Part shown: in pieces, positions 41,343 to 50,007 of the stretch
Numbering within the stretch: position 1 is the stretch's first letter
Layout: every line of letters starts with the position of its first letter
Assembly (NCBI GenBank): GCA_002418265.1
Contig: DIDS01000033.1
Location: 168,966 to 232,965, forward strand
Source: Acidimicrobiia bacterium UBA5794
GTDB lineage: Bacteria > Actinomycetota > Acidimicrobiia > Spongiisociales > UBA5794
Direction: 5' to 3'
Length of the DNA: 64,000 nucleotides
Position numbers and translations under genes: made by a program
Notes under the pieces: model-generated
Seen by the model: the letters and a program-made list of their open reading frames with translations, nothing else
The model's database searches: none
Told to the model about the DNA's origin: nothing

Positions 41343-42524
41343 TCACTGGGCGGGAATCGAAAAGCCCACGACGCCACCCTCACCGGGGTGAATCCAGATG
41401 TCGCCCCCAAGAGCGCCGACGAGGTCATGAGCGATCGCCAGGCCGAGTCCCGCTCCCCCCGATTCACGGGTTCGGGCTGCGTCCGAACGAGCGAAGCTGT
41501 CGAACGCCCGCTCAGCAAACTCGGGATCAAATCCACTGCCTTCATCCGAAACAACGATCGTTGCTCCTCTGTTGTCGGTGACGTGAACCGTGACGGAAGA
41601 GCCGCGTGGCGCATGACGAACCGCATTGTCAAGGAGATTTCGAACAACCCTCCCGACAGCCAGTGGGGCAGTGTCAACAATGACTCGACGATCTGCATTG
41701 AGCACGATGCTGACACCGCATCTGTCGGCAACGGGAGTAACGATCTCGATCGTCTCGTCAACAAGCTCTGTCACATCGACTCGCTGAGAATTGAGCTGGA
41801 CATCTCCCGCTTGGATCCTCGCCAACAGAAAGAGGTCCTCGACAAGGCTGTGCAGTACGGTGATGTCGGCCTGAAGCGACGCAAGGTACTGGTCAGGATC
41901 GGAGGCCACACCGTCGCTCAAAGCCTCAGTTGCCGCCTGCATCGAAGCGAGTGGTGTTCGCAAGTCGTGGGAGACTGCAGCAAAGAACTCGCGCCGTCGC
42001 GCATCCTCATTTTCTCGTTCCTCAGCCGCGACTGCGAGCTGGCGTGCCAGTTCATCAAGTTCTCGTGCAAGCGACCCGATCTCATCCGCCCGATTGACAC
42101 CGGTTCTTGCATCGGGTTGACCAGACGCAACTCTCCGGGCTGTATCTGACATACGACTCAGGTCGGTGGTCAGACTCCGAGCCGCAGTGGCTGCAAATGT
42201 GACACCCGCAACGAGCCCGAATGCCAACACCACGAGAACCAGAGTGAGGTCGTGGCTTGAAAAGAACATTCGGTTCGCCGCTATGAGCAGACCGAGCGAA
42301 GCGACAACAAGCGACACGAACGAGAGTGCAAACAACGTGGTCAGCAGTCGCTGGGAATGTCGCGCAAGAAGCGGCAGGAATGCAGCTGCTATCCCAGACA
42401 CCGTCGCCATCAACATGAAGATGATTCCGAGCTCGAGACGCTCTCCCCCCGAGGGTTGCATAGTCACCTCGAACAGCGCAAGTCCGATCAGCACCGCCGT
42501 CAGGGATCCGAGGATGATCCTCAC
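41343..42524 (-). CDS. Sensor histidine kinase
   Basis: 393 aa. Four membrane helices near the N-terminus (about 3-115) with almost no external domain, HAMP (about 115-168), HisKA with FFAAVSHDLRTPLASM (His near 190), HATPase with VRNLLDNAVRHAPRG, VSDEGSGFDP and GAGLGLAIAHDL. Overlaps the upstream response regulator by 4 nt (stop/start), so it pairs with it. Confidence 0.94.
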   Translation of the reverse strand: MRIILGSLTAVLIGLALFEVTMQPSGGERLELGIIFMLMATVSGIAAAFLPLLARHSQRLLTTLFALSFVSLVVASLGLLIAANRMFFSSHDLTLVLVVLAFGLVAGVTFAATAARSLTTDLSRMSDTARRVASGQPDARTGVNRADEIGSLARELDELARQLAVAAEERENEDARRREFFAAVSHDLRTPLASMQAATEALSDGVASDPDQYLASLQADITVLHSLVEDLFLLARIQAGDVQLNSQRVDVTELVDETIEIVTPVADRCGVSIVLNADRRVIVDTAPLAVGRVVRNLLDNAVRHAPRGSSVTVHVTDNRGATIVVSDEGSGFDPEFAERAFDSFARSDAARTRESGGAGLGLAIAHDLVGALGGDIWIHPGEGGVVGFSIPAQ

Positions 42525-43207
42525 GCTTCAAACCGATATCCACGGCCCCACACGGTCGTGATGCGCTCTGGGTTGTCTGGATCCACCTCAATCTTCTGCC
42601 GAAGTCTTCGGATGTGGACGGTGACCGTCGAGGGATCCTGCCAGTCAGAACTTGAGCCCCAGACCTTTTCAAGTAGCTCAGCGCGAGAAAACACGATCCT
42701 TGGCTGAGACGCCAAACAGATGAGCAGGTCGAATTCGAGTGGTGGCATCGCGACCAGCGTTCCGGCCAAACGTACCTCCCGCGACGAACCGTCGATGATC
42801 AAGTCGCCACTCTCAACGTGCTGTGGCGGGAGATCATTCGGCACTGCCCTGCGGAGCACGGCGCGAACCCTCGCAGCAACTTCGCGTGGACTGAATGGCT
42901 TCACGATGTAGTCGTCGGCACCAAGTTCAAGTCCGAGGAGCCTGTCCGTTTCTGTGGACCGAGCGGTGAGCAGAATGACGGGCACATCGGTGTGCTCACG
43001 TAGCTTCGACAACACCGAATACCCGTCGAGTTCAGGGAGCATGACATCGAGAACAATGAGAACAGGATCAATGTCTTGCACCGCTGCAAGCGCAGCCTTT
43101 CCATCGCCGACTTCAAGCGTCTCGAAGCCGTCCCGTGCAAGGTAGGTACATACGACCTCACGAACCATCGGCTCGTCATCAACGACCAACACCATCTGTT
43201 TCGTCAT
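42521..43207 (-). CDS. OmpR-type response regulator
   Basis: 228 aa. Receiver: VVDDEP acidic pair, phospho-Asp in VLDVMLPELDG (about 54), Thr in LLTARS, Lys in YIVKPFSP. C-terminal winged helix with LICLASQPRIVFSRAELLEKVWG and TVTVHIRRLRQKIE. Partner of the kinase downstream; target genes unknown. Confidence 0.96.
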   Translation of the reverse strand: MTKQMVLVVDDEPMVREVVCTYLARDGFETLEVGDGKAALAAVQDIDPVLIVLDVMLPELDGYSVLSKLREHTDVPVILLTARSTETDRLLGLELGADDYIVKPFSPREVAARVRAVLRRAVPNDLPPQHVESGDLIIDGSSREVRLAGTLVAMPPLEFDLLICLASQPRIVFSRAELLEKVWGSSSDWQDPSTVTVHIRRLRQKIEVDPDNPERITTVWGRGYRFEA

Positions 43208-43237
43208 GAAAGGGCGGCCACATAGCCTCTAATGCAT

Positions 43238-43417
43238 CTAGTGGGTGAGCGGGATGATTGCTTTGTTGATAATCCTCCACGCCTCGTCATCGTGGTAGAT
43301 CGTGTCGTGATGGGTACGCATGTGCTCGCGAGCTGCCTCCAAGGTCTTCTTCTCGTCCGCTTTGTCGCTCTTGTAGGTACACCCGGGAATGAGCTGTTCA
43401 CATACGAATTGATACAT
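43238..43417 (-). CDS. DUF1059 small protein
   Basis: 59 aa from MYQFVCEQLIPGC, ribosome site GGGAGAAG upstream. The CxxxxxxC-like VCEQLIPGCTY and EHMRTHHD end fit DUF1059. Function unknown. Lies upstream of the response regulator on the same strand. Confidence 0.75.
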   Translation of the reverse strand: MYQFVCEQLIPGCTYKSDKADEKKTLEAAREHMRTHHDTIYHDDEAWRIINKAIIPLTH

Positions 43418-43527
43418 GGCTTCTCCCAATCTGAGGGGCTGACAACAATACCGTTCTCGACCATTCTGTGTGTCGGACCTTTCACACGCCCGACGGACTC
43501 GCCATACACTCAGTGGTGGAGGTTCCC

Positions 43528-44718
43528 ATGACGACGAGATTTCTCAAACACTTGGCAGACGAGGCTGCGGAGATCCGGGCAGCCGGTCTGCACAAGTCTG
43601 AACGCGTCCTTGCCTCTCCGCAGGACGCGGTCATCACCCTCGACGGTGGATCAGAGGTCATCAACTTCTGCGCGAACAACTATCTCGGTTTGGCGAACAG
43701 TCGCGTGCTCAGAGAGACGGCCAAGGATGCGATCGACCGCTACGGATACGGAATGGCATCGGTCCGGTTCATCTGTGGAACCCAAACAGTTCACAAAGAC
43801 CTTGAAGCCACGATCAGCGGATTCCTACAAAAGGAAGACACGATCCTCTACTCGTCGTGTTGGGATGCCAACGGCGGTCTCTTCGAAACGATACTCGGAC
43901 CCGACGATGCGGTCATCTCAGACGCTCTCAACCACGCGTCGATCATTGACGGCATCCGTCTCTGCAAGGCCCAGCGATACCGGTACAACAACAACGACAT
44001 GGTTGATCTCGAAAAGCAGCTCCTTGCGGCCAAGGATGCACGATTCAAGCTGATCGTGACCGACGGTGTTTTCTCGATGGACGGCATCATCGCCAATCTC
44101 CCGGCGATCTGTGACCTCGCCGACAAACACGATGCAATGGTCATGGTCGACGACTCTCACGCAACCGGGTTCATTGGGCCAAACGGAGGTGGGACACCCG
44201 ACCATTGGGATGTTGCCGACCGCGTTGACATCGTGACGTCAACCTTTGGCAAGGCGCTCGGAGGCGCGAGCGGCGGCTTCACCGCAGCTCCGAAGGAACT
44301 CGTCGCCATCCTCCGCCAGCGGTCACGCCCGTATCTGTTCTCCAACTCGTTGGCACCGGTCATCAGTGCCACCACCATCGCTGCAATAGGTCTCCTCGAA
44401 GGATCTGGAGACCTCAGAACCAGATTGACCCATAACGCTGCCCGGTTCAGAGAAGGCATGGCGTCCATCGGATTCACCCTTGCGGGTGCCGACCACCCCA
44501 TCATTCCGGTGATGCTGGGTGACGCGACGGTTGCCGCAGAGATGGCAAATGCACTCCTCGACGAAGGCATCTACGTCATCGGCTTCTCCTTTCCGGTCGT
44601 TCCACGGGGCGAAGCCCGGATACGAACCCAGATGTCGGCAGCTCACACCGACGACCACATCGATGCCGCCATCGATGCCTTTGGCCGTGTCGGCCGAACG
44701 CTCGGGGTGATTGCCTGA
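43528..44718 (+). CDS. kbl: 2-amino-3-ketobutyrate CoA ligase (glycine C-acetyltransferase)
   Basis: 396 aa, PLP aminotransferase-fold (AOS family). FCANNYLGLANS, GMASVRFICGTQTVHKDLE, VDDSHATGFIGPNGGGT and the PLP Lys in VTSTFGKALGGASGG are diagnostic. Cleaves 2-amino-3-oxobutyrate with CoA to glycine and acetyl-CoA. GGAGG 7 nt before the ATG, TACACT further upstream. Next to tdh with a 1-nt overlap. Confidence 0.97.
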   Translation: MTTRFLKHLADEAAEIRAAGLHKSERVLASPQDAVITLDGGSEVINFCANNYLGLANSRVLRETAKDAIDRYGYGMASVRFICGTQTVHKDLEATISGFLQKEDTILYSSCWDANGGLFETILGPDDAVISDALNHASIIDGIRLCKAQRYRYNNNDMVDLEKQLLAAKDARFKLIVTDGVFSMDGIIANLPAICDLADKHDAMVMVDDSHATGFIGPNGGGTPDHWDVADRVDIVTSTFGKALGGASGGFTAAPKELVAILRQRSRPYLFSNSLAPVISATTIAAIGLLEGSGDLRTRLTHNAARFREGMASIGFTLAGADHPIIPVMLGDATVAAEMANALLDEGIYVIGFSFPVVPRGEARIRTQMSAAHTDDHIDAAIDAFGRVGRTLGVIA

Positions 44719-45743
44719 TGCGTGCCCTCGTGAAGTCCAAACCCGAACCCGGGATTTGGCTTGAAGAAGTCGACAAGCCCGAAATTGGTCCGAACGATGT
44801 CCTCATTGGCGTACAGAAGACCTCAATATGTGGAACGGATCTCCACATCGTCGCATGGGATGAGTGGGCGGTATCAACAATTCCGATTCCGATGGTCGTC
44901 GGGCACGAATACATGGGTGTTGTGGCAGAGATCGGGTCGGAAGTCCAGGGAATCACCGTCGGACAGCGCGTGTCCGGTGAGGGGCATATCGTGTGCGGCC
45001 GGTGTCGAAACTGTCAAGCTGGAAGACGCCACCTATGCATCCGTACCCGCGGCGTCGGCGTAAATCGGCCAGGAGCCTTTGCCGAGTTCGTCGCGATCCC
45101 CGGTTCGAATGTCCAGCCGATCCCCGACGCCGTAAGCGATGACATCGGCTGCATCCTTGACCCACTTGGAAACGCCGTCCACACGACACTCAACTTCGAT
45201 CTTGTCGGCGAGGATGTCCTGATCACGGGTGCTGGACCGATCGGCATGATGTCGGTGGCAATCGCACGTCACGTCGGTGCAAGGAGCATCGTGGTGACCG
45301 ACGTCAACGACTATCGGTTGCGGCTGGCCGAAACACTTGGGGCCGACATCGAACTCAACCCGACACAGGGAACACTCCGGGACGTCATGGACAGACTCGG
45401 CATGACCGAAGGCTTCGATGTTGGACTCGAAATGTCTGGCCACCCCGATGCGCTCCACGACATGATCTCGACCATGAGCAATGGCGGCAAGATCGCGCTT
45501 CTCGGTATCCCCCCAAAGCAGGCACCAATCGACTGGAATGACATCGTGTTCAAAGGCCTGACATTGCAAGGCATCTACGGACGCCGCATGTTCGAGACCT
45601 GGTACACGATGCTTGCCATGCTTCAAACCGGTCTTGATGTATCTCGTGTGATCACGCACCACTTCGACGCTGCCGATTATGGAGAAGCCTTCGACGTTGT
45701 CCGATCGGGGAACTGCGGGAAGGTGGTAATGAACTGGTCCTGA
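44718..45743 (+). CDS. tdh: L-threonine 3-dehydrogenase
   Basis: 341 aa medium-chain zinc dehydrogenase. Catalytic zinc region SICGTDLHI and VVGHEYMG, structural Cys4 CGRCRNCQAGRRHLC, NAD site VLITGAGPIGMMS. Oxidises threonine to 2-amino-3-oxobutyrate, the Kbl substrate, so kbl-tdh form a complete threonine-to-glycine route. Confidence 0.97.
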   Translation: MRALVKSKPEPGIWLEEVDKPEIGPNDVLIGVQKTSICGTDLHIVAWDEWAVSTIPIPMVVGHEYMGVVAEIGSEVQGITVGQRVSGEGHIVCGRCRNCQAGRRHLCIRTRGVGVNRPGAFAEFVAIPGSNVQPIPDAVSDDIGCILDPLGNAVHTTLNFDLVGEDVLITGAGPIGMMSVAIARHVGARSIVVTDVNDYRLRLAETLGADIELNPTQGTLRDVMDRLGMTEGFDVGLEMSGHPDALHDMISTMSNGGKIALLGIPPKQAPIDWNDIVFKGLTLQGIYGRRMFETWYTMLAMLQTGLDVSRVITHHFDAADYGEAFDVVRSGNCGKVVMNWS

Positions 45744-45748
45744 AGGGT

Positions 45749-45946
45749 CCGATGACCGATGACCGATGACCGATGACCGACATCAGCGGTCAGAGCCCCC
45801 TGCACCTCGCTGCGCTCTTCCCGTCCCCCCGCAAGCGGGAGGACGGGAAGAAGAAGCGAAGCCAGAAGTCAAGAGTTCAGCTTGCTGAACTCCAAGGAAC
45901 CCGCTTCGGGTTCCCGACGTCAGAGGTCAGAGGTCAGGAAGCGGAC
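45749..45946. repeat. Repeat-filled gap after tdh
   Basis: Left to right: (CCGATGA)4 at 45749-45780; a CCCGTCC-type palindrome at 45820-45846; CAGAAGTCAAGAGTTCAG; a GGAACCCG/CGGGTTCC hairpin near 45897-45914; CAGAGGTCAGAGGTCAGG direct repeats near 45921-45938. No gene in 45744-46042. All motif types recur elsewhere in the window. Confidence 0.85.
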
Positions 45947-45989
45947 GCGTACCCGGGGTAAGTTCTGGCTGGAACAGCACACCGACCGT
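45946..45989 (-). repeat. 44-bp dispersed repeat, copy B
   Basis: Inverse complement of 3366-3409 with one mismatch. See copy A. Confidence 0.85.
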
Positions 45990-46042
45990 GGCGGTATGCG
46001 ACAGCCCAAAGAACGACGATGGGGGGTCGGGATCGTCAGGCT

Positions 46043-47221
46043 TCAATTCTCGACGGAGGCTGGGCTGCGTCCGACGATTCGGTCGTAGTTGACGGGATCC
46101 GTTGCGCCTTCGGTGACGACAACAAGTGCTGTGTCATTGGGGCCGAGGTTGAGTTGATTACGTAGATCAGGGCGGCGATCGACAAGGCACAGGAGGGTCG
46201 CGAGCGACGCAGCTCCGGTCTCACCAGCCACGATCCCTTCAGCAGCAAGCAGACGCATTGCCTCTTCTGCCCACTCATCGTCAAACGCCACGACCGCGTC
46301 AAGGCCGTCCCTGAGGACAGGAAACGCGATTGGAGAGACAGTACCGCAGTTGAGTCCAGCCATCATCGTGTCATGTTTTCCCGGGATGGAAACAACCTCG
46401 CCAGATTCGACCGCTGTCAGCACACAGGCAGCATCGCTCGGTTCTCCACCGATGAATACAGGGCGTGGTTTCGCCTCAGCAAACTTGGCAATCATCGCAA
46501 CGGCAAGCGCTCCGACCCCCATAGGTGCCGAAACCACCGTGGCCATTGGTAGTGCCAACTCGGCCTCTTGATCCTCGATCTCAAACATCAACGTCGAATA
46601 TCCGTCAATGACCCATTGGGGAACCGTTTCGTAGCCGGACCACGATGTGTCAGACACGACCAATGTCCGGTCATCAGCAGCTGCGGCTGCCACCTTCACT
46701 GCGTCGTCGTAGGAACCGTCCACAACAGTAACGGTGGCACCTTCAGCGTAGATCGCATCGATCCGCGCCTTCACCATGTCGATGGGCACCCACACCTTCG
46801 CATCGAGTCCAAGGAGTCGTGCAATTCGGGCGACCGCCCGACCATGGTTCCCATCAGTCGCTGTCGCAAGCGTCAACGGCAGGTGCGATTGGATTATTTC
46901 GGCGAGATCCTCGATTGCGTCCCATCCGTTGGGATCGATACCCGTGTGCCGAATGATCGACCGGTAAGACGCCCACGACGCACCGAGCATCTTGAAGGCC
47001 GGAAGACCAAGCCGAACCGACTCATCCTTCACGTAAAGGGCACCGATACCGAGCCGATCGGCCAATGCGGGAACCACCCGAAGTGGGGTTCGCTCGTATC
47101 CGGGAAGCCTTTGATGCAAGGTGAGAGGATCGCGAGTCGACGGCTTGGCTGGCGGATGTGGGGTGACCTGGTTGAGAAGAACCCTTGGATCCGAAGTCGG
47201 TCGATCAGACGTCGGTGGCAC
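46043..47221 (-). CDS. dpaL: Diaminopropionate ammonia-lyase
   Basis: 392 aa from GTG 47221 (GGGAG 9 nt upstream; overlaps the ygfK-like gene by 17 nt). PLP-dependent fold type II; Lys in GLPAFKMLGASWA, ATDGNHGRAVARIARLLG, the glycine loop APMGVGALAV and GETGAASLATLL. Splits 2,3-diaminopropionate to pyruvate and two ammonia. E. coli ygeX lies in a purine-degradation cluster with ygfK, ssnA and xdhD, the same neighbours as here. Confidence 0.92.
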   Translation of the reverse strand: MPPTSDRPTSDPRVLLNQVTPHPPAKPSTRDPLTLHQRLPGYERTPLRVVPALADRLGIGALYVKDESVRLGLPAFKMLGASWASYRSIIRHTGIDPNGWDAIEDLAEIIQSHLPLTLATATDGNHGRAVARIARLLGLDAKVWVPIDMVKARIDAIYAEGATVTVVDGSYDDAVKVAAAAADDRTLVVSDTSWSGYETVPQWVIDGYSTLMFEIEDQEAELALPMATVVSAPMGVGALAVAMIAKFAEAKPRPVFIGGEPSDAACVLTAVESGEVVSIPGKHDTMMAGLNCGTVSPIAFPVLRDGLDAVVAFDDEWAEEAMRLLAAEGIVAGETGAASLATLLCLVDRRPDLRNQLNLGPNDTALVVVTEGATDPVNYDRIVGRSPASVEN

Positions 47222-48986
47222 GGATCGGCACTCCCTGATCGCCACTGATGACAGCGGTGAGCGTGGGAACTTCACTCTCCCATCCCTCGGCTGCAATGGG
47301 TACGAATCCATCATCTGTTGCCACCAATCGGAAACCCTGGCCCTCACCCGCGGCACCAACAAACCTCGACTCATCCAGCCACAGCCTTGGCTTGATCTCG
47401 GCGGGGTAGCCATCTTCGGGGCAGAACGTCAAGCAGTTCCCGCAATAGTTGCAAAGCTCGGCAAACACGACGTACTGCCAGCGTCCCCCAATCTCGTCGG
47501 CAAGGTGCTCCGGACTCGGCAACTTGACGAAGGCATCATTTGGACACACCGTCACGCACAGATTGCATGCGACACAGCCCCACATCTGGAGCTTGCTGTC
47601 AACCTCACGAGGCTTCTTGGAGTTGCCCTCCTTGTTGTAGAGCCCGATGTTCTCGTTGACGATCGAAGCAACATGGCCTGCTACCCAGTCGCGGTACCCG
47701 GCGGCGCGGGCTTGCGCGAGCTTCTCCATCCTCCATGCCGCAAGCGAACGATGACCAGACGAAGCGATCTCAGCCGTCAACTCCTTGAGCATCGGTACGA
47801 GGCGGCCATATCCGTTTTGTTTGAGGAGATCCGTGCACATCGTCACCGGGCCAACCCCCATGGCGATCGTGTCTGCCAGGTTCTCCTTGCGTACCCCCGC
47901 CGAGAAGCTCACGATCCGTGTTCCGTCTTCCCCCGGTAGATCAAACGTGCCGGGAAGTGCAGTCACGAGCCGGTCAAGGATCGTCGAGGCAATGACATGG
48001 AGTGGCGCACCCGACAGGTACATCGGATCGTCAGGCATCCACCCCCGCTCATTTTTCACAACGAGGGTGTTGGAAAGCTTGATTCCAAACTTGCGTCCGA
48101 GTGAGTCAGCGTGTTCACCGAGTTCCTCAATGAGGCCGAGTGCTCGATCAAACTGGAGATCAGCATCGAAGGCGTCCCGCGTGATGGTCACATCGTCGTA
48201 CCCGAGCGTGTCGTGGAGCAGCGACTCGACGTTGTCAAACCCCAGGAGTGTCGGGTTCAGCTTGACAATCACATCAAGCCCGTGCTCATCCATCAGATGA
48301 CGGACGATCGCATCGATCTCGTCGGGAGGACAGCCGTGGAACGTCGAAAGCGTGAGGGTGTCTGCGATCCTGGTCGGAAAGTCCAGATCTCTGAACTCAC
48401 CGAACGGTTCCGGGATCTCAGATCGGAGCGCCTCGATTCTCTCTGAAGCGTCCATCATCGTCTCTATGAAGGTGCGTACCTTGTCAGATGAGATCCCTTC
48501 AAGGTCGTATCCGACTGACATATCGAACACCAAGGGGCCGGAGTCAACACCGACAAAATCGCGTAATGGCTCCCACCGTTTAAGAATCTCAATCATCATC
48601 CATGCCTTGACATACTCATCGATCGACTCGGCAACCGTGAGCTCCTGGCTCCATTCGATGTTGTAGCCAATCGTCTGCATGTCGATACACGGACGCGCAA
48701 TATCAAGGTCATCCATCACCTGCACGGTCTTCAGTTCAAAGACCCGCGACCCACCGAGCCACGCCAAGACGATGTTCTGCGCCATTTGGGTATTGGGTCC
48801 AGCAGCCGGTCCAATCGGAGTCGCTGCACGGCGGCCAAGGAAATCAAAGGAAAGATCGATTTCGGGATCGGGCATCCAGATCCTGGCCGACATCAGATCA
48901 AAAATTCGACCCCGGGACTCCCACTCATGGGCAATTCTCCCAAGAAGGGCTCTCAGTGACATCGGGGTAAGTGGTGGTTGGTCCAT
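47205..48986 (-). CDS. YgfK-like oxidoreductase, short form
   Basis: 593 aa from ATG 48986 (GAGAGG upstream; GTG 48992 also possible). Residues 1 to about 440 are a TIM-barrel dihydropyrimidine/dihydroorotate-dehydrogenase-like domain (PIGPAAGPNTQMAQNIVLAW, LSTFHGCPPDEIDAIVRHL, IVKLNPTLLG). About 465-530 hold two 4Fe-4S motifs, CVACNLCVTVCPNDAF and CNYCGNCLTFCPEDGYP. E. coli YgfK is near 1030 aa with a flavin/NAD(P)H module before its ferredoxin; that module is absent here. Presumed to reduce a purine-ring intermediate, receiving electrons from another protein. Confidence 0.82.
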   Translation of the reverse strand: MDQPPLTPMSLRALLGRIAHEWESRGRIFDLMSARIWMPDPEIDLSFDFLGRRAATPIGPAAGPNTQMAQNIVLAWLGGSRVFELKTVQVMDDLDIARPCIDMQTIGYNIEWSQELTVAESIDEYVKAWMMIEILKRWEPLRDFVGVDSGPLVFDMSVGYDLEGISSDKVRTFIETMMDASERIEALRSEIPEPFGEFRDLDFPTRIADTLTLSTFHGCPPDEIDAIVRHLMDEHGLDVIVKLNPTLLGFDNVESLLHDTLGYDDVTITRDAFDADLQFDRALGLIEELGEHADSLGRKFGIKLSNTLVVKNERGWMPDDPMYLSGAPLHVIASTILDRLVTALPGTFDLPGEDGTRIVSFSAGVRKENLADTIAMGVGPVTMCTDLLKQNGYGRLVPMLKELTAEIASSGHRSLAAWRMEKLAQARAAGYRDWVAGHVASIVNENIGLYNKEGNSKKPREVDSKLQMWGCVACNLCVTVCPNDAFVKLPSPEHLADEIGGRWQYVVFAELCNYCGNCLTFCPEDGYPAEIKPRLWLDESRFVGAAGEGQGFRLVATDDGFVPIAAEGWESEVPTLTAVISGDQGVPIRATDV

Positions 48987-48988
48987 GA

Positions 48989-50005
48989 TCACAACCTCTC
49001 GTGGAGCCGCTTGGCTTGCTCGGCCGCCTTGGCTCGAATCTCCGCTGCATCTACTTTCGTTGCAGTTCCGTCTTTGAGCACAACTTCGTCATCAACCATG
49101 ATCTCAATGGGTCGAACCCCCGGTGTGAACGCCAGATGCCAGGGTTCAACGGGGTCGTAGGACCACGTGACACGGTCGGATCTTGCTTCTGGAAAGAGAC
49201 TCCAGCCGTTCTCGAGCCAACTCCATGCTGTGTCGGGGGTAGCGGTCACATCCGATTCGCGATGCCTGAGATATGCAGCTCGAAACGACCCGAGCATGTC
49301 TCCTCCGATGCCATCGGTTCCAAGCGCGACCGGGTTGGGGAATCGACTCGGGTTGGCGTATCCCACAGCGTTGTTCATATTCGACTCCGGATTGTGGAGG
49401 ATCGTGCCAGACAGTTCACGTTCGAGATACACGCCGTGGGCGATCAGCCACGACTCGTCGGTACGATCGACAAGGCGGTCTCCCGCTCCGACATCTTCGG
49501 GACCCTCGTGAACATGGATGTGGACACCGGCGTTGAGATCGGAGGCAAGTCCGGTCACGGAGTCAAGGGTCTCATCCGAAAGGGTGAAGCATGCGTGTGC
49601 CCCCACCCATCCCTTTCCTCCTTCTGAAAGGAACCTGCGGTTCTCTTCGAGGCCTCGTTTCGCACCATCAGCGCCGTTGCGATCCGTCACCTCGTATGCA
49701 CATGCGACGCGCACCCCAACCTCGGCACATGCATCGGCAATCACCGATAGCGATCCTTCGATCGCGTTCGGGGCTGAGTGGTGGTCGATGATGGCGGTTG
49801 TTCCGCGCTCAAGGGCTTCGAGGGCCCCGAGCATCGCCGACCAGCGGGTCATTTCCGCATCGAGGGCAAGGTCAAGTCTCCACCACACCTGTTCAAGGAT
49901 CTCGAGGAACGTCGTCGGTGTCTTGGGTGGTGCCGGCATGCCGCGGGCGAGCGCCGAGTAAAGATGGTGATGCGCACACACCAAACCCGGCGTCACAGCG
50001 GACAT
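48989..50005 (-). CDS. ssnA: SsnA-type amidohydrolase, N-terminally short
   Basis: 338 aa against about 440 in E. coli SsnA. It begins directly at the metal-binding strand: MSAVTPGLVCAHHHLYSALARG. Further motifs: VWWRLDLALDAEM, TTAIIDHHSAP, HIHVHEGPEDV, ILHNPESNMNNAVGYA and LGTDGIGGDM. The roughly 58-residue N-terminal beta-sandwich part is absent; the gene starts 2 nt after the preceding stop. All catalytic metal ligands seem present. Aminohydrolase in purine breakdown by neighbourhood. Confidence 0.85.
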   Translation of the reverse strand: MSAVTPGLVCAHHHLYSALARGMPAPPKTPTTFLEILEQVWWRLDLALDAEMTRWSAMLGALEALERGTTAIIDHHSAPNAIEGSLSVIADACAEVGVRVACAYEVTDRNGADGAKRGLEENRRFLSEGGKGWVGAHACFTLSDETLDSVTGLASDLNAGVHIHVHEGPEDVGAGDRLVDRTDESWLIAHGVYLERELSGTILHNPESNMNNAVGYANPSRFPNPVALGTDGIGGDMLGSFRAAYLRHRESDVTATPDTAWSWLENGWSLFPEARSDRVTWSYDPVEPWHLAFTPGVRPIEIMVDDEVVLKDGTATKVDAAEIRAKAAEQAKRLHERL

Positions 50006-50007
50006 GC

